DNA from: Phlyctochytrium arcticum
Taxonomy: Eukaryota; Chytridiomycota; Chytridiomycetes; Chytridiales; Chytridiaceae
Direction of reading: 5' to 3'
DNA length: 64,000 nt
Assembly (NCBI GenBank): GCA_025602905.1
Contig: JAHLKI010000004.1
Coordinates: forward strand, 992,001-1,056,000
Shown here piece after piece: positions 53,891 to 64,000 of this stretch (its first letter is position 1; each line of letters begins with the position of its first letter). The notes under the pieces were generated by a model. It was given only the letters and a program-made list of their open reading frames with translations. It had not been told where the DNA came from and ran no database searches. Both the position numbers and the translations under genes were made by a program.

Positions 53891-54860
53891 AGCAAGAGGC
53901 ATAACCAGACCTGACTGATCCGCATCTGCATGAGATCGCAAATGAGGGCGTTGTGGCTCTCTTCCATCCGACGTTGACCATCCAACATTTGGCTCTGCTG
54001 CTCCTTGGAATGATGGGGAGAGGCCTGGAGTTTGTCAACCTTGGAATTGGTTTCATTGCTTCCAACTTCAATGTTGGTTCTGATGGATGCTTGGCCAGAG
54101 GCGACAACATTAACCAGCTCTGGAACTACCTGCTGCAAAGTGGTGGTGCGGGGGTCTTCTGCGGTGGCTGCGGCCTGCTTCAGCTGGGTTGCAAAGTCGT
54201 TGAATGAGGCGGACTGAAGTATACTATGCCGCCACATGGCATTGTCTGCGTAAATCTCGCGCAGGAAGACGGCATCTTGTAAAATGACAGGTCGCATCAC
54301 CTGGCAGAAAAAGGACGCGTCAATGGAAGAGAAAAAAAGAAGGAATTATAAACGTACATACCTGCAAGGCTTCCAGAAAATGTACAAATGCAATTTCTCG
54401 TTCGCCGCCAGCCCAAACTCTCTGACAAATCTTTTCCAATTGCAGTTCAACAAATGGAAAAATCTTTGCTATCTACTCTGCTGGAGGATCGATGGCCGCA
54501 CGCAGCAGCCAGAAACTTCCACCCTCTACAAGCTCATGAATAGACTTCGATCTTAGTATTTCGCATGCAACCTTTCTTCCAGCCACCCAGGATTTGGATG
54601 CTGTTCATGGGGAGGTCGGTGGTAAAGCAGGAATTTTTGGCGCCGCTCACCCATCCTGCAAGCCTGCTCAATTGCTCGGCATCTCCTCCTTGACGTTCCA
54701 CCTCTTTAGCGCTTGCGTGCCAAAACAAGTGTGTGATTTTGGATGACGGAATTTCACATGCTGTGATTCCGGCTCTATAGAGACGATGAGTGGTCATGAA
54801 AGCCAAGATGACAGTCGGATCGGGTCATACTTCAGGGCATCTGCCCAATTCTGAGGATTT
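53891..54860 (-). pseudogene. Ndc10/GCR1_C gene, third piece
   Basis: On the minus strand an exon after an acceptor near 54865 reads NWADALKYDPIRLSSW, then (frameshift) THRLYRAGITACEIPSSKIT, HASAKEVERQGGDAEQLSRL, AGWVSGAKNSCFTTDLP, a pattern of the Ndc10/tyrosine-recombinase domain. After another frame change come GSFWLLRAAIDPP, a TAG stop (54473-54475) and IAKIFPFVELQLEKICQRVW. An intron (GTATGT to CTGCCAG, about 54298-54361) leads to VMRPVILQDAVFLREIYADN and a coiled stretch ending MQMRISQ. The HxxR of tyrosine recombinases appears as HLFW, so the catalytic Arg may be lost. Confidence 0.6.
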
Positions 54861-56864
54861 ACCTGTTTCTCTGGAAAAGGAATGTTGGTTGGTATACGTA
54901 GGAGCGTTTGCTATGTATAATACGAGAGGGTAAACCCTCGCTTCGCTCAGGTACAATGTAGGGAAGAATTTTAATTTTGATCTCCACCAAATGAGGTGAA
55001 GCAGGAGGTGAAGAGACAAAAATAACAAATGGAAATGTATTGGAGAAGAAGTGTCCGCTCAGTGATTGACATTCAAGAGATCTGGCAAAAATGTAGGTAT
55101 GATATACACCGATCCCTTCCTTGCTTGCCCATACAACTTGTGAATAGTAATTGCATAGGTAATCGATGTGCATGTTGAATATCTTAACCCTGAATACTGC
55201 TCATCTTCACAGAGACCGGTGACAATATCTAAAAGTTGAGTATGGTTCTGAGAATTGTCTTAATTTGCCAATTTGTCCTTGCTGAAGACATGGTAGAATG
55301 TAACTGCTAAAATCATTTCACTGACAATAATCCCATTGTCTTCTTCGAGGTAAGTATGTCGAGATTTGAATGGAATTCTTTCAAAATTGGCGGTTCATAC
55401 AAAAGTTTGATTATCTCCCAGACCATTGAAGGACCCTCAACCTGAACCAACAGTTTAGAACCGATGGTAGTCCAGTCACTTTCAAAAACATTATGATTGT
55501 ATTCATTATTGGGCGTGGGTAGATATCCAATGCTCAGCACTTGTGAAATTCCCTCACAAAAACTACATGAGCATTTGCAAATTTGAGCCTATAGTTGTGC
55601 GTACTACTCCGTCAAGTTAATAAGACTAAGGTTGTCTCGCCCAAGTGTGGAAGGCAGCATGTACCAAAAATCACCGCCCAAGATAGCAACAGTGCCACCA
55701 ACAGGTTCGTACATTTATATGCCGCATTATCTCCAATGGTAAAGCATTTCTATTGGAGCAACTCACCAAGCGCATCTCATGGGGTTTTATGGTGCAAATG
55801 GGGTTGGCCACCATACTAGTTCGGACTTTTGTCTAACGTGTGCACCGGGGCATTGAATCCGCGAAGAAGCTGACTTCGGTAGTTCAAGAAATCTGCCAAG
55901 CCAAAATTGCGCCTTAGTAATTGGATCGTGGGAAATTTTACGTTAGTGACCCAATGCAAGCGTGCAAAGGTTTTGTATATTTCTCAGTTTATCCAGTGTC
56001 CCTATTGTGTGAAATCGTATAAAAAGGCAGTCTGGGTTTGTTTTGAAGAAGAGAATCCAGGAACTGTCACCTACAACATATTGTACGCTTTCAAAAGCAT
56101 CTAGTCATCCTGTTGTAGGCCTGTCTGCTCCTGTTTTCCTTTCCTAAAGAGCCAGCACTGGCAAGAGCAAAAAATGTCTTATTTCTGCCACAACATTGTT
56201 CATATGAAATGACACGGCATTTTGGTGCAATGACTACTGCAAAATTTACTGTATAATACATTTTGTACTTCCAACTTTAGCACATTGATTGATCCTTCTC
56301 AATGATCAGCCAATACAGTACTACAGTCGAATGGCAAAGAGGGCCAGACGTTCGCTCCAAGGTAGGAATGGGTTGGCGGCTAAGAAAGGGTCATTCCTGG
56401 AAGAGACACATTTGGTGCTGTTTCTTCTTTAGGTAGGAAGTAAATGGCATTGGAGTCACACCAATCTAACTGGCACTTTGTGATGCGCGTAAGATGTCCC
56501 AATCTTAAAAGGAATACCCATTGAACCATCTGGCAGGTCTACATGCACGTATACAGTAGCGCGCACCGTTCAGCCAGGGGCCCCAAACCGGCTCAAGGGG
56601 CCACTGTCCACTTCTTATATATATACAGTACAGGCAAGCATTTGTGCTTTAGATAAATTGACTGCTTATTCTATTGTTTTTTCCTCTACTACTGTATATG
56701 TGGATGAAAGTCATTTAGAACAAAGGAAGGGCATAGTGTCCAAAACCAACTGTGCCACTATAATAAAATAATTCATGACTTTGCCCCCTCTCTTTCAAAA
56801 CTGTGCCACTTTCGAGCTTTTCTGACTTTGATCGTTTTTATTTATATAATAGACGCGCAAAAAT
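54861..56864. other. Oversized intron of the Ndc10/GCR1_C gene, probably with inserted DNA
   Basis: It is bounded on the minus strand by a donor (GGCAAAG|GTAATT near 56864) and an acceptor (GAAACAG|GTAAAT near 54860). At 2 kb it is twenty times longer than other introns here. A minus-strand frame at 55540-55313 (VFESDWTTIGSKLLVQVEG, MVWEIIKLLYEPP) looks coding but is unrecognised. No inverted repeats were found. Confidence 0.4.
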
Positions 56865-57797
56865 TACCTTTGCCATGCTTGTCGTACTTTATGGTGCAGG
56901 CCCAGTAGTAATACATGTGGTACCATTCACCTCCGTCAGTAGTATCGGGCGGATCGTCTTTCTCAATTTCCCACAAGTAGAATAAATTGAACCCGACACC
57001 TGGGAATGCACATTGTTTGACATCCCTGTGCCGCATCACGGCCTTATACTCGTGCCGCTCACCGTGGTTCATTTTTGACTCATCGCAAGTCGTCCCCAGA
57101 ACCCAACAGTCTGTTGGTCCTTCATCTGGTTGACGGCAGACCCAAAAGTCGCGGAACTGAAGATTCAACAGATTCTCCGACCTGCTGACGGTACTGTGTT
57201 GCCAGAGCATCGCGCTTCTGTTTTGCCATCCCAGGCCTGGATAACGGGTTCATCATACGTGTCAATAAGAGAGTTGATGGCACAATCAACCTGTTTCTTT
57301 TGTCTGGTTGCCCTTCTCTTCTTCTTTGTGTTAGCAATAAGATTCCTCATCATGGTACAGGACTTGCGAGGATGGGGATGGCTAGGTAAATGGTTGTCAA
57401 ATGTCAGGCTAAGGAAGTGATCTGAAAGCAACATTATGCTTGTTCGTACCTGTTCTCGCCCGTATTTACCTGTTGACAATAGAGATCGGGTATAGCATTG
57501 ATATGGTTGGAGATGGTTTCGTGTGCTTAAGGAATACCGCCTTTGCGATTCTCCCCCGCCGGAACGAGCACATCTCGATGGTACGCGGTCATCTTTGCCA
57601 CTGTAACAGTCTCGCCATCCGAAAAATTCATGACATTTGTGTACCACTTGATGAATGTCTTTTGTTTGTTATCGTAAACCTTCTTTGTGCCCTTTCTTCT
57701 ATACTGCTGGGTTTCGACTGTCTGGTCTTCAAGAGCATCCAACAGATAGCGCTGCTCCCAAGCATGTCGCTCTGCCTCAGAGGGGGTCATGCGCAAA
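56865..57797 (-). pseudogene. Ndc10/GCR1_C gene, second piece
   Basis: From the MULE-3 junction the minus strand reads RMTPSEAERHAWEQRYLLDA, then TKKVYDNKQKTFIKWYTNVM and TVTVAKMTAYHRDVLVPAGE, the SAP-like core-binding fold of Crypton/Ndc10 proteins. An intron near 57425-57527 follows, then KKKRRATRQKKQVDCAIN and DEPVIQAWDGKTEA. After a frame change, LLNLQFRDFWVCRQPDEGP, the hallmark EYKAVMRHRDVKQCAFPGVG, FNLFYLWEI and EWYHMYYYW. The RHRDV..C.....F.LF block is typical of fungal Ndc10-like domains. Confidence 0.65.
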
Positions 57798-57870
57798 TGA
57801 GTATGGTATGCAGCTTAGTAAGTATGAGTATGGTGGCATTTTGGTGAGTATGGCCGAGTATAGCTTCGGA
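57798..57870. repeat. Left GAGTATGG repeat cluster of MULE-3
   Basis: GAGTATGG or a close variant occurs four times in 73 bp, partly spaced by 20-30 bp. It mirrors the larger cluster at 62050-62199. Confidence 0.65.
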
Positions 57871-57959
57871 TACTTCTGGGGAGGGCAACGTGTTTCCGTC
57901 ATCTTCCGTGTTCTTGCTACACCATACTTCTTACCTGAAAAATAGATTCATGAATCAAA

Positions 57960-58897
57960 AACCGAGTATGATATGATATGCATGCTTCAGCAGAGGTGCA
58001 AATTTCATTTATGGGGATAAAGGAGCACTTTTCCCTGTTGGCCGGTGGATTTGAAACGCATGGTCAACTGCTCTATGCGTCTGGTCAACGGAAATTTTAA
58101 AACAATAAGAAGCTACAGGGGTCCCGCATCAAAGATCAATGAGAAATAGAGATAAAAAATTTCCAATCTTTAATGTAAAAGATGGCGTATCCCTGGTATG
58201 CCGATACTTCTACAAAATTCACCAAGTAGAAAAAGAAAACAATTCACAAAAGGCTTCCACCAGAATCGATCCGTCAGCACCTTGACTATAGCTGACACAG
58301 ATGCCACTGCACCATTACCACAGTGGTTCCTTTCAATATCAGGCGTAAAATATATAGCATACATGCTGGTAGTGTCTTCCGCGACAGTGAGTCTTGGTGG
58401 TACTCTGCTTAGAAGAACTACAGCGTGCTTAATGTGACATTGTACAGCATGTTAAGATGTGCGGCATAGGGTATATACGACAAAAGAGGATAACTTGCGG
58501 GTTCGGACGCATATCTAGCACCACCAGATGGGCGGGTGTCCCTTGAAATTCAGAGGGCAAAAGTCGGAATGACAAGCTCGCAATTTAGCATGAAAATATA
58601 TCAAGCGTGTCACTCCAATTTTTGCCAGTCCCACAACATGGGCTTCCAGCCCGACCACTTGAAGAGATCGCCTGACGATCTACAAGCGTTTCAATACAGA
58701 TCAAGTGGAATCAACACTTACATGGCTGTACTATCTGAAATCAATGTCACTTAGCTATGTGCATCCCACTTGGGATCAGCGGCATGAAGATGCAATCGGC
58801 TATGAGGGGCAAAACTGTGCCAATGCGTGAAATCAGAAGTTGCAGCCGATAGTGTGTGTCAAAAGCACAGATGTAGTCGGATTGAAAAGTGTAAATT
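57960..58897. other. MULE-3 3' non-coding part
   Basis: Nothing codes convincingly between the left repeat cluster and the transposase end. AT-rich untranslated and subterminal sequence is the likely content. Confidence 0.4.
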
Positions 58898-61890
58898 TCA
58901 CAGGGTGCCTTGAGCTGGAGGGTCTTGTGCCGCAGTTCCTTGAGCCAGGATTTCTGGTGCCGCAATACCTTGCAACTTCAAAAACTCTGCTTTCATGTCC
59001 TTTTCTAGCTTTAGGAGCCGATTGCGTTCTTGCATGACTGTGATTTTGTCCGCCAGAATCTTTTTCTGTTCGGCCACTTGGGCGACCAGGGCAGCCTCAG
59101 ATGTAATCGTTGGCTGGACGGACAATGGGACAAAGGCAGACACTGGCGTAGTTGCTGGTGCGGACGCTGAGGCGGGCACTGGCGCAGAAGCTATTGCAGA
59201 TGCTGGCGCATTTGTTCTGCGAGCACGATTAGGGCGGGAAGTGCTTGCTCCAACGGCACTCCCGCTGGCAGAAGGAGGGCCGGAATATTGTGGTCTACTA
59301 GCTGAAGCGGCGGCCTGCTGAGCAGCTGCACGTGTCTCCTGGCGACGACGATTGGCAACTGCCTCTTTCTCTAGTTGGACAGCACTTTTGGGTGGTTTGT
59401 AGCCAACACCGGTTTCTCCACCCGTCAGGACTTGCAACCATCGTCTTGTGTCATAATCATGCCGAGCACGGATGCAGTCGAGAAGGGACATATTCGTCAT
59501 CTCCCTGTTCTGGTCCGCGTGCAGGCCTTCAATCGGGTTCGATGATTTACTCGACGCAGGTATGGAGACACAACCAACAGCTTGAAAACAATCGCAGATG
59601 AACAAACCTGCTTCTCTGCCAGATGTCGCGCGGGATTTGGGAAAACGCCAGGTTTAAAGACATGACAACGCGAGGCTGTTTGTAAAAGTTTACCCACGCC
59701 CGAAAGTCGCGGTTGACACGCGCGATCGCCTGAATCACGTTCGGCAGTTCCGCAGGTTCCCTCCCTATCACATTTGATTCCACGTTACTTTTGTGAAAAT
59801 TAGAGCTACGACAAATACAAATTTTGTGAATAGCTGTGGCGTACGGGAAAAAGTGTACACGGCAGGATTTGAACACTTCCACTAGATGATCTTGCCATGA
59901 CATTCCCGTTGACATTGCCGCCAGCTTTGCGAAAGAGGCCTAGACCTTTGGCCTGTGCGCCATCCAAATCTCCAATAACAACTCATTCACCTTCGAGTCG
60001 TCCAAATGAATGTGACAAAACTTGAGGCCCGTCCCCATTTCCTGGCAGCAGAGCGCATCCACAAGTTCAAACATTCTGCAATAAACGTCTGCGTTGCAGC
60101 TGTCTGGATAAATTCTGACTCCAGCAAGAACTGAAAAATGCAATGTCAGCAAGAAAGACGCCTTACTACATTATAAGTCATATCCATTTGGATTTCTGGG
60201 GCATCGAGCAACCCTCTGAGTTGCCTTTGTAACGCGCAAATAATAAGAGTTTTGTTACATGCGGTAAATTCTAGCAAGGGCCTGCATCAGAGTTCCGCAC
60301 CATACAAAGTACTGCGGTTTCATGAGTTACTCACCAACTGTGCGTATATAGCATGCGTTTTCCACGTTGCGGTATTGCTTGTGCTTGAACATTTCTGCCG
60401 TTACCCCCACGGGTCTTTACGTTGTACTTCAGCATTTGCCAAACGTCTTATAAGGGCCAAATTGTTGAAGGCTGGATGAACTAGCACCGCCAAAGAGTCT
60501 GGAGATCGCCTACAGTATGTTTAGTATGCTTGTTGGCGCGTGCAGCTTGAAGGAAGTCCCGTCATACCCAAACCATGTCTGGAAAATTTTTCCTTCAAGG
60601 ATGTTCCAAGCAGTGAGCAGGTTGCTATTAATTAAGCCCTTGCAAATTCTCTTCCATTTGTTTCCTGATGTCGGACGGCATTTTGGATGGGGGAGGGGGT
60701 GGATGATTATGAACACCAGTGGAAATCAAGATCAAATAAGGGCACTCGTTTTCGTCAACTGGCGTGACCTTGATGAATTTGACCGGGCAACTGTGCTGGA
60801 TCAGAGGTACCTCCTCGATCTCGCCGCTCTCTAGCATGTGGAGATCAACTGTGGGAAACATGACTTAGTGCATAAAGTGGCAAGCTCGATGAGTTGTTCT
60901 CACTACAAGTGCGCTGGTTGCTGGAACATGCGAGCATGGTTTTGCACGGCGCTGTTGGTATGCCTTCAGAAGGTGGAGCGGCTGGAGCCAAAATCTCAGC
61001 CGCTGTCAAGCGTCGTAGGTACTCTACGTCATGGCAGTCCGTGACGAAATGGCATGAGTGGCCCGTGTCGCCCCCACGGAATTTGTTGCACCCTAAGAAA
61101 TAGCGGTCTGTGATGTGGGGTGCCACATGTGCCGGAGTGTTCTGAGGGAGGATCTTTAGCAAATAAAAGGGTGCACAGGAAAAAATGGTCATACCGATGC
61201 AAAGGGTTTCACAATTAATTTTCCATCGCATGCGGTGAGCACGGTGCCATTGCCGCGGACATGGGGACAGGCCCGATCTTTTACAGCGGAAAAAAAACCT
61301 AAGGGAGGCTCAACAAATCAGTAAAACCTCCAATCTTAGCTGTATGAAAACCTACGCCTTTGTCTCATACTTTGCGGTGTCTGCTGAGTGAGGCAATAAG
61401 TCCGTAACCTCAAGGATGCGGGCAAAGATGGGACTATTGGGGTCCACGGAACTGTGGCTCATCTGGCGAATGTTGTCCGACACGTATTCACACATCTTGA
61501 CACCGTGGCAGCTGCGGGTCTGCTTTTTGACCTAATTCCAGCAATCAGTAAGTACATGTCGGTCGCTGTATAAGTTTTAAGCAAAACTACCTTCACATCA
61601 AGAAGAACGCAGTGCGCTTCAATGCTCCGTAAATGCCACATTCGGTGTTTTCAACCCAGACACATTGGAAACGATTGCGCTGCCAGCCGGGGACGTGGGG
61701 GGTACTCTACAGGCTCTGTAATGTACAGAACTTTCTCCGCAAATGTTTTGGCGAAAATCATGTGCTTGACCTCAGGCTCCTCTGTAGCAAGTGGGTCCGT
61801 CTTGTCCGTTTCGATCGGTCTGTCGTCGGCAATGTCATCCTCCTCGTTGCTGTCCCCACTTACCTCTTCATCATTCTGATCACCAGCCAT
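58898..61890 (-). pseudogene. MULE-3 transposase, multi-exon
   Basis: The minus-strand gene starts at 61890 with an acidic MAGDQNDEEVSGDSNEEDD. It continues FQCVWVENTECGIYGALKRT, an intron near 61520-61590, and a Cys stretch TRSCHGVKMCEYVSDNIRQM. A GCM1/WRKY-like region follows: YFLGCNKFRGGDTGHSCHFV, then CPVKFIKVTPVDENECPYLI and GVHNHPPPPPSKMP, a motif of a large fungal MULE-related group. Next LVHPAFNNLALIRRLANAEV, the first acidic motif in LLDAPEIQMDMTYNV, then GVRIYPDSCNADVYCRMFEL and FCHIHLDDSKVNELLLEIW. The last exons hold GMSWQDHLVEVFKSCRVHFF, LAFSQIPRDIWQ and SNPIEGLHADQNREM (probable catalytic Glu), ending in an Ala/Gln-rich coiled region at 58898. At least one frameshift (near 60410) occurs. 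Confidence 0.7.
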
Positions 61891-62049
61891 GTTGTTGTGT
61901 GTGGGAAGATTTGGCTAAACATCAGAGCGTTTCAGGTTCCTGCCGTTTTTTAAGCGGGATCGCTTGCAAGGGGGGGCTCAGATCAGAGGCCCCGCTATAA
62001 ATGTCCAAGCCACATGTGGGGTTTTTTTTCCAATTCCAGACTGGCGGTC

Positions 62050-62199
62050 CAGAGTATGGTCGCTGTCATACCAGTGAGTATGGTGCCACCAGACCAATGA
62101 GTATGGTGCCACCATACTTTGTGAGTATGGTGGTATGTTGGCGGCATACTTACTTCAATACCAACATACTCATACTCACATACTTATATACCATACTCA
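62050..62199. repeat. Right GAGTATGG/CCATACTC repeat cluster of MULE-3
   Basis: About nine copies of GAGTATGG-type words occur in both orientations (for example gagtatggtgccacca twice, and ccatactcat at the end). The inverted copies can form hairpins. Confidence 0.8.
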
Positions 62200-62390
62200 T
62201 TTACTGTAAATTCCTCAGAGGCCCCGGCCGGTGGTTGAGGAGGTCGCCTGGGTAGAGAAGGCGTTTCGTCTGGGTCGGTCTCATTCCCTTCCCCTCTCGG
62301 TCCGCCACCACCCTGACTGTCTTCATTATTGTCCAGATCCGTATCATCGTTTTGGTCCAGATCATTATGGTTCTCTTCCAACTCCGCCAT
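62200..62390 (-). pseudogene. Ndc10/GCR1_C gene, N-terminal piece
   Basis: The start ATG at 62390 gives an acidic, Asp/Asn-rich N-terminus (MAELEENHNDLDQNDDTDLD), then a Gly/Pro-rich stretch and GASEEFTVN, where MULE-3 is inserted. Reading resumes at 57797. The proposal that this is the true N-terminus rests on the in-frame join. Confidence 0.55.
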
Positions 62391-62409
62391 TCTTTGAAAA
62401 GAGAGAAGT

Positions 62410-63090
62410 TTAGCTTGTGAAAGGAGTTTTATGAAAGTCGTCCAAACCTGTAATAGAACCGGCCGTGGTGTGCGGACGACGTCTGTTTATTTGGTAGTAG
62501 CAGTATGTGTGTGTATGTGTGGGAATGTGCGGATTGGTAAAGTTGAGTTTAAAACTGTCAGTCAGTTCCAACTTCAACTTTTTGTCGGGGTTTGCAGCCT
62601 GGATCTGATCCGCCGCGTCGGTCCTATGGGCCAAGAACCGAGTGGCGGGCTCAACCCAAACCAGCAGGGTTTCCAGTTCAGCCGTCACAGAGCTGTCTCT
62701 GATGACCATGCCACTGTCACTCACGTTGTCACCTCAACTGGAAAAACAGGAAGACCCCCCGGGTCTTCATTGAAGGAGGGATGCAAATGCTGTGGTCCAA
62801 AATCACCTCAGGTTTCAAGGCATCTTCGTTCCGATCTCCGAGAACGATTGAAGGTTGTTGGGGCAGGAAAGTGTTCGGGATAGTGACTTGAGACAAATGC
62901 TTGGAAGGTGCTGGCATAGGCGAGTTCATTGCTATGAGGACATAGGTAGAGATTTTTGTTCGCACTGTGGTATCCCTCCTTGTCACAACAGCAGTCAGAC
63001 ATTGGAGAGCACACCGTCTTTGGCTTTGATTGTCTTTTTGCAGTTTGGTAGGGGGCACTTTGCATAGACGGCATCAGTCATGCTCGAGTA
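62410..63090 (-). pseudogene. Short unrecognised minus-strand coding fragments
   Basis: From about 63090 the minus strand reads MTDAVYAKCPLPNCKKTIKA, then (stop and frame change) CCDKEGYHSANKNLYLCPHS and FVSSHYPEHFPAPTTFN, which suggests a small zinc-binding protein. Further on, 62724-62560 reads MSDSGMVIRDSSVTAELETL and VWVEPATRFLAHRTDAADQI before a possible intron acceptor near 62450. I recognise no family and cannot tell whether the two are one gene. Confidence 0.35.
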
Positions 63091-63204
63091 GGTCAAAAGG
63101 TGGGGGGTTGAATGCATGGACTTTGGCAAATTTTTGAGCTGCTGCATCATGGCGGCAAACAGTTAATTAAACCCTTTTTGGAACAACCAAGCGCCGCATG
63201 GCTG

Positions 63205-63380
63205 CTTGATGGTAAAAGGCGGTAAATTGTGGTAAATCGCGATCTACGATGGCTGCGCAATGGGCCCCAGGAAGTGGCATGCTGTGCACCCAATTTACCG
63301 CGGTTTACCGCCCTTTATGGTGATACTGTAAATTACCCTAACCGCCATTTATGCCAATAAACCGCCGTAAACCTGGCAAA
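63205..63380. repeat. Cluster of GGTAAA/TTTACC inverted repeats
   Basis: Words of the type GGCGGTAAAT(TG) and their complement AATTTACCGC alternate (63217, 63225, 63290, 63301, 63328, 63358). The left arm ggcggtaaattg can pair with the central caatttaccgc, giving an imperfect hairpin. Probably a MITE or the terminal part of an element. Confidence 0.6.
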
Positions 63381-64000
63381 TTTGTTCCATAGTGTCTTTT
63401 GGGCATCCAATTGAACTGGTATCAGATAGAGGAAAATAAAAAACTCAATTAAAGAATATACAAAAAGGAAAGAAAAATACATAGAAAACAATGAAAACAT
63501 GTCTCGGTCAATACTGAAATGGTTGCCAGGTCGTGATCTTGGGGAATGTGGTAAAATAATGCTGCTTTGTTGCATCCAATTCCGTCTGGTCAACCGGAAA
63601 AGTGGCATCGATATTCGCAAGAACTCCATGACAAATGCCAGGAGACTCTGCGTTCCATTGCCCAAAATAGCCAGCGGCAATGAATAGTGCAGCGGCGTGG
63701 AACACCGTGACCTGCTTCCATGCCACTGGCCAATTTTCGAGCAATTTTTGAAGGGTCTCTTGTCCTTGTGTTGCAGTTTGGTGAGTTGGAACTTGTTCCG
63801 TACTCGGTCCCCGACCACACGTTTGGCAGGAAGGTGGCACGGTACCGCCAATGTCAGGCGAGCAAGAGAAGTGTGGGCGGTACTTTGAAGACAATCATTT
63901 GGATAATCAGCCTCGAATGCCAGATCGAACAGATACTGGAAAAGTTGTTGCAAAAGGGGCAACCCTTCCATGCCCGTCAGCAGTTCTGGTTCCTCGACCA
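63381..64000 (-). CDS. Unrecognised minus-strand gene, cut by the window end
   Basis: The minus strand enters with EEPELLTGMEGLPLLQQLFQ and LFDLAFEADYPNDCLQS. After a splice or frame change near 63770 it reads KLLENWPVAWKQVTVFHAAA, GYFGQWNAESPGICHGVLAN and FPVDQTELDATKQHYFTTFP, stopping at 63508. No domain is known to me. The 5' end lies outside the window. AT-rich sequence with no gene follows at 63381-63507. Confidence 0.4.

Larger units (their letters stand above)
57798..62199 (-). mobile_element. MULE-3: Mutator-related transposon with GAGTATGG-rich ends
   Basis: Inverted ends begin TGAGTATGGTAT on both sides (57798 and complement at 62199). They stay similar for about 50 bp and consist of repeated GAGTATG words. 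The element is 4402 bp. It splits the Ndc10/GCR1_C gene: joining the flanks gives ASEEFTVN-LRMTPSEAE in frame. I found no target duplication. The interior gene is a MULE-related transposase. Confidence 0.7.

Noticed and set aside
59855..59900. B-box-like word on the minus strand (gttcaaatcc)
   Set aside because: It lacks an A box at tRNA spacing and lies in the coding part of the MULE-3 transposase.
57798..62199. CRISPR-like reading of the spaced GAGTATGG repeats
   Set aside because: Repeats are too short, irregularly spaced and in both orientations; the context is a eukaryotic transposon.

Overview
The window reads as eukaryotic, most probably fungal, repeat DNA. Spliceosomal GT-AG introns of about 50-110 bp interrupt the reading frames. 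The protein families are those typical of fungal repeats: Plavaka-type CMC transposase, fungal Helitron Rep/helicase, Ndc10/GCR1_C (Crypton-like) protein, fungal MULEs and Ty1/copia polyproteins. A basidiomycete fits best, but Mucoromycota-type fungi share these families and no host housekeeping gene is present to settle it. No rRNA gene, intact tRNA gene, CRISPR array or prokaryotic operon was seen.

Nearly everything is nested mobile DNA, and several nests can be resolved to the base from target-site duplications (TSDs). (1) 1-1501: 3' part of a decayed hAT transposase. (2) 2272-15672: an old Ty1/copia element (here Copia-2). It was split first by an almost intact Copia-1 (2785-8044, TSD AAACC) and also by transposon A (8192-11552, TSD CTAGTCGT). 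(3) 15682-24265: Copia-3 on the minus strand (TSD CTACC), split by transposon B (17760-21190, TSD GGGGAGCACC). (4) 25535-32760: a Tnp2/Plavaka-like minus-strand gene split by a 5.5 kb P-element-like transposon D (26731-32195). (5) 34502-45264: a Helitron with recognisable ends, whose helicase is split in frame by a 6.2 kb Plavaka/CMC element (37348-43502, TA duplication) that carries a second, unknown gene. (6) 46375-62390: a minus-strand Ndc10/GCR1_C gene cut into five pieces by three MULE-type elements (46823-50367, 50630-53882, 57798-62199) plus an oversized intron.

The strongest candidates for something undescribed are these. Transposons A and B encode homologous proteins: an N-terminal Cys finger, a DD/GD/ED core and a C-terminal CxC..CxH or CxC..CxC motif. 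I cannot place them firmly in a named superfamily, although they may be distant relatives of the DUF6589 group. Copia-2 and Copia-3 have a chromodomain-like segment between integrase and reverse transcriptase, an unusual place and an unusual retrotransposon class for it. The P-like element and the Plavaka element each carry an extra gene.

Most genes are broken by frameshifts and by stop codons that a single C-to-T change could explain. The best-preserved coding regions are the Copia-1 polyprotein (3245-7777), the MULE-2 transposase (50991-53255), the second gene of the Plavaka element (37901-39306) and the small P-element companion gene (26935-27512).
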